Shown in pieces: positions 18,401-26,170 of a stretch of 64,000 bases of DNA (the first letter of the stretch is position 1; each line of letters begins with the position of its first letter). The translations under genes and the position numbers were made by a program. The stretch comes from Rhodospirillales bacterium (GTDB lineage Bacteria; Pseudomonadota; Alphaproteobacteria; Rhodospirillales; Casp-alpha2), in assembly GCA_013203595.1 (NCBI GenBank), contig JABMNT010000121.1, forward strand, positions 1 to 64,000, written 5' to 3'. Below the pieces are notes generated by a model. It did no database searches. It was not told where the DNA came from and worked only from the letters and a program-made list of their open reading frames with translations.

Positions 18401-19028
18401 TGATCGGGCGACCCAAAGCCTTGGCCATGCGATTTTCAAAACCGGCATCAAGCCGCCAATCATCAAGGCCGATGGCCAGGCGACCATCTGGCAGCGCCGC
18501 GAAACTGAACGAGCCTCTAATATCTCGTGAATTCAATTCGGTCAGCCCATCGGGGCTCGCAAGGAATATTTCACGCCATATTGTCGAGATTAGAAGATCA
18601 TCACCCAGCATGATCATATCGTGGGAGATGATTGTCGGAATTGGTGCAACTCGACCACTCGCCCAGCGCTCGACCAGCGTGACATCGCTACCAGTTTTCC
18701 GACGGAGGACCCCGCCATTGCCCGCGATCCAGATATCTCCACGTGGAGTGACTTGAACCTTTGCGGGTAGGCTGTCAGAAGCTATGGTTGGGATGAAATC
18801 CCAACGGCCGGGAAACATTGGCGGTGGTGCGGTGTCGATTGTAATCGTCGGAATTTTTCCGACGTTGAAAAGCCTTTCCCGTCCGTCAACGGGGTTCGTG
18901 CAGAAAACGGCAATGACCGTCGCAAATACCGAGAAACGGCAGATCTGTGTAATCACACGTCCTATTGTCAATTTTAAATCAATTGCGAACATATTTGGAT
19001 ATATTTGCGGGTAGCTAAACACAACCAA
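15483..19028 (-). CDS. membrane receptor with beta-propeller sensor and cytosolic CHAT caspase-like protease
   Basis: 1181 aa. Order: N-terminal signal/anchor (about 28-44); beta-propeller repeats (about 55-665) rich in D-G-x-L-W/F-x-A units such as PRGDIWIAGNGGV, TGSLWVATSDGLW, DGRLFVGDSAG and DGYLWALGSD; an Ig-like Y_Y_Y-type domain (675-768); one membrane helix (776-793); a linker; and a CHAT domain (about 955-1180) with the His of LLGHAS (H1025) and Cys of INACGS (C1070). This is the sensor layout of hybrid two-component receptors with a caspase-like peptidase in place of the kinase. It probably senses a periplasmic ligand and cleaves a cytosolic or membrane target. Start: TTG 19028 has GGAGGAGAGG about ten bases upstream; ATG 18992 is the alternative. 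Confidence 0.87.
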   Translation of the reverse strand: MVVFSYPQIYPNMFAIDLKLTIGRVITQICRFSVFATVIAVFCTNPVDGRERLFNVGKIPTITIDTAPPPMFPGRWDFIPTIASDSLPAKVQVTPRGDIWIAGNGGVLRRKTGSDVTLVERWASGRVAPIPTIISHDMIMLGDDLLISTIWREIFLASPDGLTELNSRDIRGSFSFAALPDGRLAIGLDDWRLDAGFENRMAKALGRPIIVIKNTQRLTMLGGRLFAANRGEISEIDLKTGKAQPAHSYTANSDAVASFRPTSNGLLLVAMTPHYDNGGCFIVTPGSEPAAQQIFDGACYDLIETAPGEYWASTAAGVFRFDRVSWRMYFSNAPNGIGRAARFALTKTGSLWVATSDGLWRHYLHTTELPTIATDRLTALLRTRDGRLFVGDSAGAVTVLEEGEWRIVLPPAAKSQPYSRVPLLFESANGVVWILHANGLYLATDGTAVTRQADAPITSRPNAPAALAVCPDAAVYLGFVWSSSIERLVNGSWEVDHSLHGNIGGAAISDLICDADGYLWALGSDTVAVRTPAGAWLETDVFPLRSNAKKNSFGALTLRSGQRAVIAWGAWGYPVSVQFDGQQLIAETENVTNDTPYVFHDATMSPDGAEFVLTDRGVFLRNSDGFKRVALIDERLQRRTTAFAITPDTESAFGFRLDLAAENALFAVKPPRHIPSLSLTKLPPSEISEPYISLSFDLDGRAYPPSEGELRVRVDPPIDESATRIAEPDGEFTLTGLSPDVLYAIEAQFIDLAGQVSDPVHATLTYVRPWSEDPRILAAGVLAVLISLFIVVRSPVALDLILRRLGRRRWRILLGNIDRTISLSTDDQGRLNAVLSAAGAPLRLSAVSETGAFPFNDLRQKLRSLNVLAPETRTPAGREIFSKTLDGMTNLLTQSLPTEMRFELQSFNAENLLFDVSRELSDMPWDNLIGSNNQPIFARTAVSRVIRTDRIAEHEGPTGRLCATLFVAEAGTPLESNAWHDEQQALAKVMRHAGILDVRTRTGVTDLSDVHTLLEGVDVLHLLGHASATETGNKAAQFWLTPSIALEPESLTRLLNKIKRPPSLIFINACGSLEEQQDLGGSAIAGLATPFLERGATVIGSQWPVQTVFATELATEFYSLALPPPNAMIWRWLNRSPLEGRPFADALGVAKRKLHARSPYTDPTWSAYSIYGNPTARLSLS

Positions 19029-19277
19029 ACATAGTCGACCTCTCCTCCCCTTGATTCTCGCACGGACTTGTCCAAGTTCATATTATTGACTTTAATATTT
19101 AGAGGTAACTCTATTGAATGATCGAATACAATGCAACTGTAAGCTTTATAACACAGGAGAGGTTTAGAAATAAAACTAATTAGAAATCCTGGGATTATTC
19201 ATCATTTATTTCAGGAGACCGAATAAATCCGATGGTAGCAATTCACTTGGTGAACAACCGGCATCAGTTTCAGTAAA

Positions 19278-19952
19278 TCATGTCTGGGTTCGACTTCGGG
19301 CGATGGCCAGGCCATCATGACCTTTTATGCCGACCTGCTGCAGAACGATGGCTTCGAGCCGGGGGTGGGCAGCGAGAGCGGCATTGAACCGCGCGGCGCC
19401 GATGGCCGACTCATCTGTGGTGGCGGGGTCGAGAACCGCGCCTTCGCGGATAACGTTGTCGGCGATAATCAGGCCGCCCGGGCGCACAAGTTTCAGCGCC
19501 CCATCCAGATAGTTTGTATAGTTCAATTTGTCCGCATCCAGAAACACCAGATCAAAGGGCGGATCGGCCCGCTTCTGCAAATCCGGCAGGGTCGCCAGGG
19601 CCGGGCCGGTTATGATTTCGATCTGGTCAGACAGCCCGGCCAGCCGGAAATTGGCTTGTGCCACGGCGGCATGGTGGGGGTCTGATTCCAGGGTGACCAC
19701 CCGGCCATGGGAGCCAAGGGCGCGGGCCAGCCAGATCGTGCTGTATCCGCCGAGCGTGCCAATTTCCAGGATGCGTTTTGCGCCGTGGATTTTGGCCAGC
19801 AGATATAGCAGCTTGCCCTGTCCGGGCGAGATCTGGATCGGCGGCAGCCGGGCCACGTCCATGGCCTGTTCCACCGCTTTGAGAGCCGGGTCATCAGCGA
19901 CAAACAGGCGCTCGATTTAGGCATCGATGGACTGGAAAAGATCCGTTGTCAT
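19278..19952 (-). pseudogene. SAM-dependent O-methyltransferase with in-frame stop at codon 12
   Basis: The class I O-methyltransferase (COMT-like) body is intact: PPIQISPGQGKLL, the SAM loop ILEIGTLGGYSTIW, VVTLESDP, the metal Asp in LVFLDADK, and LIIADNVI. The natural start is ATG 19952 with CAGGAG upstream, but codon 12 is TAA (19919-19917) where homologues have a residue such as Tyr; the frame resumes with IERLFVADDPALK. The open part begins at an internal ATG at 19874. Either the gene is dead, or translation restarts inside. It lies downstream of iolD and a PhyH gene on the same strand, 15 bp after the latter. A sequencing error is possible. Confidence 0.8.
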
Positions 19953-19967
19953 TGAAGACTCCTGTGT

Positions 19968-21095
19968 TTAGGCAAGCGTACGGCAATAGGCATCCGGCGA
20001 CTGATTTTCCGCCAGCGCTTCGGCCATCAGCACCTGTTGTGATTTCGGCGCCAGGCCACCGGCCGGCGGCGTTTCATCAAGGCTGAGAGGAAACGCATAA
20101 CCCTCGGCGCAGGCGGCAATGGCGTTACTGATTTCGCCTGCGGTCAGTTCTCCTGATTGTCGGGCAGTCAACAGCACCGGATACAGCAGCTGACACATGC
20201 GCCGCCGATCAACCCGCTCCATGGCCCGACCGAACGCCGACGAAATCTGCAGCAGATTGGCCATGCGTTCGACGGTGGCGGTGGTATTGGCGCCGGCCGC
20301 ATGAAACAGCGACGGGTTGAAAAACAGGGCATCGCCCTTATCCATGGCGACCTGGACGCAATGAGCCTCAAAGTAATCCCTGAAATCAGCCCGCCGCCAG
20401 GCCAGATACCCGGCCCCGTAGGTTTGTGAAAAGGGCAGTATTTTTGTCGGCCCGCTGGCCACCGGCATGGCGCAATGGGCGATCCCCGCCTGCAGGGTCA
20501 GGGCCGGTGACAGTGTGTGCACATGGGCCGGATAGCGGGCCGCTTCGGCGGCGGTCAAAAAACCCAGGTGGTAATCGCAATGGGGCTGCTGGGCTTCGCC
20601 GCCGGGGCGCACCACATTGATCTGCGAGGTGATCTGGTAGGCCGGCCCCAGCCAGGCTTCGGCAGCCAGCGCGATCATGTCGTTGCCGTAATAGCGGGCA
20701 AAAATATCCGGCGCTTTCACACAGAGCTTTTCGAGGGCGTTCCAGATGCGGTGGTTGGCGCCGGCCCTGGCAAAATGATCCTGGCCGCCCTGGCTGGTCC
20801 GCTCGGCTTCAATGATCTGATTAAAAACCATGGTCGCCTGATCGATCACCGCCGGATCCGCGAACGCCTGTTTGATCACAAATACCCCGGCACCATCCAG
20901 CAATACGTCGGCAAACTCGGCCATGATTTCCGGCCCGCGGGTGTTGTCCGCCAGTTTGGCGCGCAACGCAGGGGCCTCATAAAGCGGCACGTTTTGCTCG
21001 AGCCCCGTGGCATGGCACAGCCCGGCGCCGCCATCGCGGTTGTTAAGCAATGCCCTGAACTGCGCGAGCGAACAGCTTTCTTCCGTGTACCCCAT
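19968..21095 (-). CDS. phytanoyl-CoA dioxygenase family (Fe/2-oxoglutarate) protein
   Basis: 375-aa PhyH-family enzyme. The facial triad is visible as H172-x-D174 (QPHCDYH) and H265 (LFHAAGAN), with a 2-oxoglutarate-binding Arg in ERMAN (277). Such enzymes hydroxylate or oxidatively demethylate small molecules in the cytosol using Fe(II), O2 and 2-oxoglutarate. It sits 49 bp after iolD and 15 bp before the O-methyltransferase, suggesting a role on an inositol-related or methylated compound (inference). The substrate cannot be read from the sequence. Confidence 0.87.
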   Translation of the reverse strand: MGYTEESCSLAQFRALLNNRDGGAGLCHATGLEQNVPLYEAPALRAKLADNTRGPEIMAEFADVLLDGAGVFVIKQAFADPAVIDQATMVFNQIIEAERTSQGGQDHFARAGANHRIWNALEKLCVKAPDIFARYYGNDMIALAAEAWLGPAYQITSQINVVRPGGEAQQPHCDYHLGFLTAAEAARYPAHVHTLSPALTLQAGIAHCAMPVASGPTKILPFSQTYGAGYLAWRRADFRDYFEAHCVQVAMDKGDALFFNPSLFHAAGANTTATVERMANLLQISSAFGRAMERVDRRRMCQLLYPVLLTARQSGELTAGEISNAIAACAEGYAFPLSLDETPPAGGLAPKSQQVLMAEALAENQSPDAYCRTLA

Positions 21096-21144
21096 GGCCT
21101 TCCCCTGCCGGTTGCAAACGCCCCGTTGATCTCTGGTTTGCGCC

Positions 21145-23019
21145 TTAGACGCCCTTGCGCTGGCGCTGGCGATCTATCGACGCCTGCTGGCGGGCCGCAT
21201 CGACCTGCGGCCGGTTGGAAACTTCGGGAATGCCGACCTCCCACCAGGTATGGTCTTCCCCGGTCCAGCCATCGATGCCGTCGACTTTCATGGAAATCAC
21301 ATAGGTCCGCTCCGATGCCTTGGCGCGGGCAAAGGCCTCGTCGAAGTCCGCCATGCCGTCGATGGTTTCAGCCTCCGCCCCCATGGAGCGGGCATGCGCC
21401 GCGAAATCGACGGCAAAGGGTTCACCAACAATTTTGCAATCAGCAATCAGGTTGTTGAAAGACGCATTGCCGGTGTTGTTCTGCAGTTTGTTGATAACCG
21501 CAAAGCCGCCATTGTCGAGAACGATGATGATCAGCTTTTTGCCCGACAGTACCGACGAATAAATGTCCGAGTTCATCATCATGTAGGAGCCGTCTCCGGT
21601 AAACACGATGGTGTCGTTGTCGGGTTCGCGCTCGGCCTGGGCAATCCGCGCCCCCCAGGCACCGGCAATCTCGTAGCCCATGCAGGAAAAGCCGAACTCG
21701 ATATCGACGGTACCCTGGGATTTGGTCCGCCAGTTGGCGGCCACTTCGCCGGGCAGACCGCCGGCGGCGGCGACCACCCGGTCGCGTACATCACACAATC
21801 GGTTCGCCGCCCCCACGGCCTGGGCATAGGTGGCCGGCCGGTTGCCGGGCTCGATGTTGGCCGCCACATAGCTGTCCCAGGCGCGGCGTTCGGCTTTCGC
21901 CTTATCGGTCCAGGCGGTGGGGCACTGAAAATCGCCAAGCCCTTCATGCATCAGCAGCAGGGCTCGTTTGGCATCGCCAACCACCGCCAGGGCGCGGTGT
22001 TTGCCGGCATCGTGGCGGGCCGCATTGATGTTGATAAACCGTGCATCCGGGGCAAAGGCAGTCCACGAGCCGGTGGTGAAATCCTGCAGGCGGGTACCGA
22101 TGGCAACAATCACATCGGCCTCTGCCGCCAGGGCATTGGCCGAGTTGGACCCGGTCACGCCAACCGGCCCGCAATTCAGGGGGTGTTCAACAACCAGGTT
22201 GGCCCGCCCGGCAATGGTTTCGACAACGGGAAGTCCAAAGGCGCTGGCAAAGGCGGCCAGTTCGGCGGTGGCTTGGCTGTACTGAACGCCGCCACCAGCG
22301 ATGACCAGCGGCCGCCGGGCGGTGCGCAACAGGGCAATGGCGTCGTCGATTTCGAGGGGGTCGGGCGAGGTCCGGCGAACCCGGTGCAGGCGTTCTTCGA
22401 AAAACACTTCGGGGTAGTCATAGGTCCAGCCCTGCACATCCTGGGGCAGGCCGATGAAGGCCGGGCCGCAGTCGGCTGGGTCGATCAGGGTCTGGATCGC
22501 CGCCGGCAGCGACTGGATGATCTGCGCCGGGTGGGTAATCCGGTCGAAATAGCGCGACACCGCACGAAAGCCGTCGTTGACGGAAATCGTCGGGTCACCG
22601 AAATGTTCGACCTGCTGCAACACCGGGTCCGGCAGGCGGGACTGAAAGGTATCGCCAGCCAGCAACAATAGCGGCAGGCGATTGGTATGGGCAACTCCGG
22701 CAGCGGTCAGCATGTTGGTGGTACCCGGCCCGGCCGATGCGGTGGCGAACATAAAGCGCCGGCGCAGTTTCTGTTTGGCATAGCCGATCGCCGCCAGCGC
22801 CATGGACTGTTCGTTCTGGCCGCGCCAGACCGGCAGTTCATCGCGGTACTCATACAGCGCTTCGCCAAGGCAGGTCACATTGCCATGGCCGAAAATCGCG
22901 AAGCCGCCACCGCAAAGGCGCGTGCGTTGTCCGTCGATTTCAATAAACTGGTTGGCCAGATGGCGGACAAGGGCCTGCGCCATGGTTAATTTGACGGTTT
23001 TCTCAGGTGTCGGCTTCAT
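21145..23019 (-). CDS. iolD: 3D-(3,5/4)-trihydroxycyclohexane-1,2-dione hydrolase
   Basis: 624-aa thiamine-diphosphate enzyme of the acetohydroxyacid-synthase-like fold. The PYR domain contains RGQNEQSMALAAIG with the catalytic Glu; a central domain follows; the PP domain has the ThDP/Mg motif starting at GDGSYMMMN and ending LDNGG. IolD opens the ring of the diketo-inositol intermediate in myo-inositol catabolism. The ATG at 23019 has TTTGGAG upstream; the frame stays open much further, but that part is antisense to the divergent dehydrogenase gene. Divergent Gfo/Idh/MocA genes support an inositol locus, although iolB, C, E and J are not in the window. Confidence 0.93.
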   Translation of the reverse strand: MKPTPEKTVKLTMAQALVRHLANQFIEIDGQRTRLCGGGFAIFGHGNVTCLGEALYEYRDELPVWRGQNEQSMALAAIGYAKQKLRRRFMFATASAGPGTTNMLTAAGVAHTNRLPLLLLAGDTFQSRLPDPVLQQVEHFGDPTISVNDGFRAVSRYFDRITHPAQIIQSLPAAIQTLIDPADCGPAFIGLPQDVQGWTYDYPEVFFEERLHRVRRTSPDPLEIDDAIALLRTARRPLVIAGGGVQYSQATAELAAFASAFGLPVVETIAGRANLVVEHPLNCGPVGVTGSNSANALAAEADVIVAIGTRLQDFTTGSWTAFAPDARFININAARHDAGKHRALAVVGDAKRALLLMHEGLGDFQCPTAWTDKAKAERRAWDSYVAANIEPGNRPATYAQAVGAANRLCDVRDRVVAAAGGLPGEVAANWRTKSQGTVDIEFGFSCMGYEIAGAWGARIAQAEREPDNDTIVFTGDGSYMMMNSDIYSSVLSGKKLIIIVLDNGGFAVINKLQNNTGNASFNNLIADCKIVGEPFAVDFAAHARSMGAEAETIDGMADFDEAFARAKASERTYVISMKVDGIDGWTGEDHTWWEVGIPEVSNRPQVDAARQQASIDRQRQRKGV

Positions 23020-23130
23020 GGTCTCCAAAGCTCGAAATGACTGTTGTCTGAGACCATAAATCACTACTTGTCGTTTTGCTACGGGTTGCAAAACGATTTC
23101 TGCAGATTTTCCCGGGGAGGCGATTGAAAA
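23020..23130. promoter_or_regulatory. divergent iolD/dehydrogenase promoter with 9-bp inverted repeat
   Basis: TCGTTTTGC (23071-23079) and GCAAAACGA (23088-23096) form a perfect 9-bp inverted repeat with an 8-bp spacer, centred between the two divergent starts. The size and position fit a dimeric repressor site controlling both directions. No regulator gene is adjacent. Confidence 0.6.
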
Positions 23131-24246
23131 ATGCGCAACATAGGTATCGGCATTATCGGCGGCGGCTATATGGGCAAGGCGCATGCGGTTGCCTACCAGG
23201 CCGTGGCCAGCCTGTTCGCCACCGCCCTGCGCCCGGTCTGCGAAATGATCTGTACAACCACCGAAGACGGCGCCCGGGAAAAAGCCAACGCGCTCGGTTT
23301 CAGCCGCTCCACCGCCGACTGGCGGGTACTGGTCGCGGACCCGGCAATCGAAGCGGTGGTGATCGCATCGCCGCAGGAATTTCATCGCGATATCGCGCTC
23401 GCCGCCTTTGCCGCCGGCAAGCCGGTGTTTTGCGAAAAACCCCTTGGCGCCAGCGTCGCCGACGGGCGGGCCATGGTCGACGCGGCAACAAAAAGCGGCC
23501 TCGTAAATATGACCGGGTTCAATTATATCCGCACCCCGGCTTCGCAACTGGCTTGCCAGATCATCGCCGCCGGCGAGATCGGTGAGATCACCAGCTTCCG
23601 GGGTGAACATACGGAAGATTTTTACGCCGACCCGGATGCTGCCGCCAGTTGGCGAACCCAGGGGCGGGCCAGTGGCACCATGGGCGATCTGGCGCCGCAT
23701 ATGGTCAATGCAGCCCTGGCCCTGGCCGGGCCGATCACGCGCCTGGTCAGCGATATCCAGACCGTCCATACATCCCGGCCCGATGGCAACGGCACGTCCC
23801 CTGTCACCAATGACGATCACGGGCAGTTGCTGTGCCAGTTTGCCAACGGCGCCATGGGCGGACTTTATTTCAGCCGCGTCGCGAGCGGACGCAAGATGGG
23901 CTATGCCTACCAGATCTATGGCACCAAAGGCGCCATTCGTTTTGATCAGGAAGACCAGAATGCCCTGTGGGTCTATGACAGTGCCGCCAAAGCCGGGCGG
24001 CAGGGCTATACAAAAATACTGACCGGTCCGGAACATCCCGACTATGCCGCCTTCTGCCAGGGGCCAGGCCATGGCACCGGCTATCAGGATCAGATCATTA
24101 TCGAGGCCAAGGATTTTCTGGACGCCATTGCAACCGGTAAACCAATGTGGCCAACCTTCCAGGACGGGCTCGAGGTCAGCCGGGTCATTGACGCGGCCTG
24201 GACCAGCTTCGAGCAACAGCGGTGGGTGGCCATGGACGAGGTCTGA
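23131..24246 (+). CDS. Gfo/Idh/MocA family dehydrogenase, inositol 2-dehydrogenase-like
   Basis: 371 aa. N-terminal Rossmann fold (GIIGGGYMGKAHA), family E-K-P motif (FCEKPLG, Lys catalytic) and a C-terminal alpha/beta domain with the catalytic-region GDLAPHMVNAALAL carrying Asp and His. The enzyme oxidises a sugar or cyclitol hydroxyl with NAD(P). Divergence from iolD across a shared operator-like repeat suggests an inositol isomer or derivative as substrate. Shine-Dalgarno GGGGAGG is 12 bases upstream. The next gene is a paralogue. Confidence 0.88.
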   Translation: MRNIGIGIIGGGYMGKAHAVAYQAVASLFATALRPVCEMICTTTEDGAREKANALGFSRSTADWRVLVADPAIEAVVIASPQEFHRDIALAAFAAGKPVFCEKPLGASVADGRAMVDAATKSGLVNMTGFNYIRTPASQLACQIIAAGEIGEITSFRGEHTEDFYADPDAAASWRTQGRASGTMGDLAPHMVNAALALAGPITRLVSDIQTVHTSRPDGNGTSPVTNDDHGQLLCQFANGAMGGLYFSRVASGRKMGYAYQIYGTKGAIRFDQEDQNALWVYDSAAKAGRQGYTKILTGPEHPDYAAFCQGPGHGTGYQDQIIIEAKDFLDAIATGKPMWPTFQDGLEVSRVIDAAWTSFEQQRWVAMDEV

Positions 24247-24317
24247 GCTGGGGTTGCCAGGGCGGGCAAGGCCATAAAAAACAATGCGGTTGAGTTTCAT
24301 TTAACAAGGATGCGGAT

Positions 24318-25457
24318 ATGAAAAAACTGAACTGGGGACTGATCGGCGGTGGCGAAGGCAGCCAGATCGGGCCCACCCACCGGCTCGGCGCCGCCGTTGA
24401 CGGTAAGTACACCCTGGTCGCCGGGGCGCTCGATGCCGATCCGGAAAACGGCAAACGGTTTGCCGCCACCTTAGGCATTGCACCGGACCGCGCCTATGCC
24501 GACTGGCAAGCCATGCTGGCTGCCGAATCCGGCCGCGCCGACCGGCTTGATCTGGTCACGGTTGCGACCCCCAACGCAACCCATTTCGAGATCACAAAAG
24601 CCTTCCTGCAAGCTGGCATCGATGTGCTCTGCGAGAAGCCGATGACCATGACCGTCGCCGAAAGCCAGCAGATCGTCCGTCTGGCGGCTGAAAAAAACCG
24701 CGTCTGCGCCGTCAATTATGGCTATTCCGGCTATCCCCTGGTGCGGCATATGCGGACCATGGTGGCGCGCGGCGATTTGGGCCGTATCCGTGTGGTTAAA
24801 GCCGAATTTGCCCATGGCTTTCATGCCGACGCCAGTGATGCCGACAACCCGCGCCTGCGCTGGCGCTACGATCCCGAACAGGCCGGGGTCTCGGCGGTGA
24901 TGGCCGATTGCGGCATTCACGCCCTGCACATGGCCTGCTTTGTCACCGGCCAGCAGGTTGCATCCGTCGCCGCCGATTTTGCCTCCTGCGTCGACGGACG
25001 CGCCCTGGAAGACGACGCCATGATCTCGTTTCGCATGAGCGAAGGCTGCGTTGGCCGGCTGTGGACCAGCGCCGTTGCCGTCGGGCGCATGCACGGGCTC
25101 ACCATTCAGGTATTTGGTGAAACCGGCGGTCTGCGCTGGGCCCAGGAATGGCCCAACCAGTTATTCTGGACGCCACTGAACGGGCCGACGCAAACCCTGG
25201 AACGCGGCTCCGCCGGCCTGTCGCCGGAAGCCGACCGCGCATCGCGGGTGACGATTGGTCATGCCGAAGGGATGCCGCTCGCCTTTGCCAATATCTATCG
25301 CGATCTGGCCGAGGTGATCGGCGCCCGGCAGGAAAGCCGCGCTGCTGATCCACTGGCCCTGCATTATCCGACTGCCCAGGACGGCCTGAACTCACTGGCG
25401 GCTGTTTATGCGGCGGTAAAATCGGCGCAAAACGGTTCCGCCTGGACGCCCCTGTGA
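24318..25457 (+). CDS. Gfo/Idh/MocA family oxidoreductase
   Basis: 379 aa. Rossmann start GLIGGGEGSQIGPTHR, the long form typical of YcjS/levoglucosan-dehydrogenase-like members, E-K-P motif in CEKPMTM, then GHAEGMPLAFANIY near the C terminus. It probably interconverts a hydroxyl and ketone on a sugar or cyclitol. It follows the previous dehydrogenase by 71 bp on the same strand, so the pair may act in sequence on one substrate. Exact substrate unknown. Confidence 0.87.
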   Translation: MKKLNWGLIGGGEGSQIGPTHRLGAAVDGKYTLVAGALDADPENGKRFAATLGIAPDRAYADWQAMLAAESGRADRLDLVTVATPNATHFEITKAFLQAGIDVLCEKPMTMTVAESQQIVRLAAEKNRVCAVNYGYSGYPLVRHMRTMVARGDLGRIRVVKAEFAHGFHADASDADNPRLRWRYDPEQAGVSAVMADCGIHALHMACFVTGQQVASVAADFASCVDGRALEDDAMISFRMSEGCVGRLWTSAVAVGRMHGLTIQVFGETGGLRWAQEWPNQLFWTPLNGPTQTLERGSAGLSPEADRASRVTIGHAEGMPLAFANIYRDLAEVIGARQESRAADPLALHYPTAQDGLNSLAAVYAAVKSAQNGSAWTPL

Positions 25458-25603
25458 CAGGAGCCCAGGAACGCATTCATTCCAGTGGGCACCAAATTGC
25501 AAATGCATCGGATCTGTTTGCCTGGCATCGCCGTTTCAATTAAACAGGCTGAATGCCCACCGGAGCCGGACGGCAGATTACCACACCCCATTCAGGAGAT
25601 CCT

Positions 25604-26170
25604 ATGACCCGAATCCTTCCCCTCATGCCGGACCAGATGACAGCACGCCAGCAACAGGTATCTGAGACCATAGCATCGGGCCCCCGTGGCGCGGTTCGCG
25701 GCCCGCTTGCTGTCTGGCTGTACCGGCCGGAGCTTGCCGACCGGGCGCAGGCGCTCGGCCAGTATTGCCGCTTCGAGAGTTGTCTGCCACCGCGGCTTTC
25801 CGAACTGGCCATTCTGGTAACCGCGCGGCTATGGAATTCGGAGTATGAATGGGCGGCCCATAAGCCCATTGCCCTGAAGGGCGGGCTTGCACCGGAAATT
25901 GTCGAGGCCATCCGCTGCGGCCGGGAGCCCGCCTTTGCGCAGGCGGACGAAGCCGTGGTTTACCGGTTTGCCACCAGCCTGCATCAGAACCGGCATATTG
26001 ATGATGCCCTGTATGCGGATGCGGTGGCGATCCTGGGTGACGAGGGGGTTGTCGATCTGACGGGAATACTTGGCTATTACACCCTGATCTCGATGACCAT
26101 CAACGTGTTCAAGGTTGCCACTGCGGACGGACATACAGCCGAGCTCGGCCCGGTCACCGGTTCGGATTAG
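25604..26170 (+). CDS. carboxymuconolactone decarboxylase family protein
   Basis: 188-aa AhpD-like/CMD fold protein: LSELAILVTARLWNSEYEW and AHKPIALKGG mark the family's conserved helical hairpin with Glu and His. There is no CxxC redox pair, so a gamma-carboxymuconolactone decarboxylase-like or uncharacterised activity is more likely than a peroxidase. The start is ATG 25604 with AGGAGAT upstream; the open frame from 25553 adds 17 unlikely residues. The stop overlaps fcl tail-to-tail by 17 bp. Confidence 0.85.
   Translation: MTRILPLMPDQMTARQQQVSETIASGPRGAVRGPLAVWLYRPELADRAQALGQYCRFESCLPPRLSELAILVTARLWNSEYEWAAHKPIALKGGLAPEIVEAIRCGREPAFAQADEAVVYRFATSLHQNRHIDDALYADAVAILGDEGVVDLTGILGYYTLISMTINVFKVATADGHTAELGPVTGSD

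Larger units (their letters stand above)
14771..19277. mobile_element. lower-G+C accessory island carrying the CHAT receptor pair
   Basis: Base composition drops by eye relative to both flanks, most clearly at 14,770-15,480 and 18,900-19,270, and codon use is more AT-ended. The segment separates a truncated gene (left) from a disrupted operon (right) and carries only two genes. No integrase, transposase, tRNA or flanking repeat was found, so transfer is an inference from composition and the broken neighbours. The 249 bp at 19029-19277 hold no recognisable gene. Confidence 0.45.

Noticed and set aside
19200-19280. Short palindrome TTCAC-TTG-GTGAA and a 14-codon frame at the right edge of the CHAT island
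   Set aside because: Arms of five bases and so short a frame are expected by chance; no matching copy at the left edge was found.
21250-22671. Plus-strand open frame of 473 codons over iolD
   Set aside because: Gly/Val-rich antisense translation; the minus-strand enzyme is unmistakable.
23020-24300. N-terminal extension of the iolD frame by 427 codons
   Set aside because: It is antisense to a complete Gfo/Idh/MocA gene and shows no family similarity; ATG 23019 has a good Shine-Dalgarno and gives normal IolD length.
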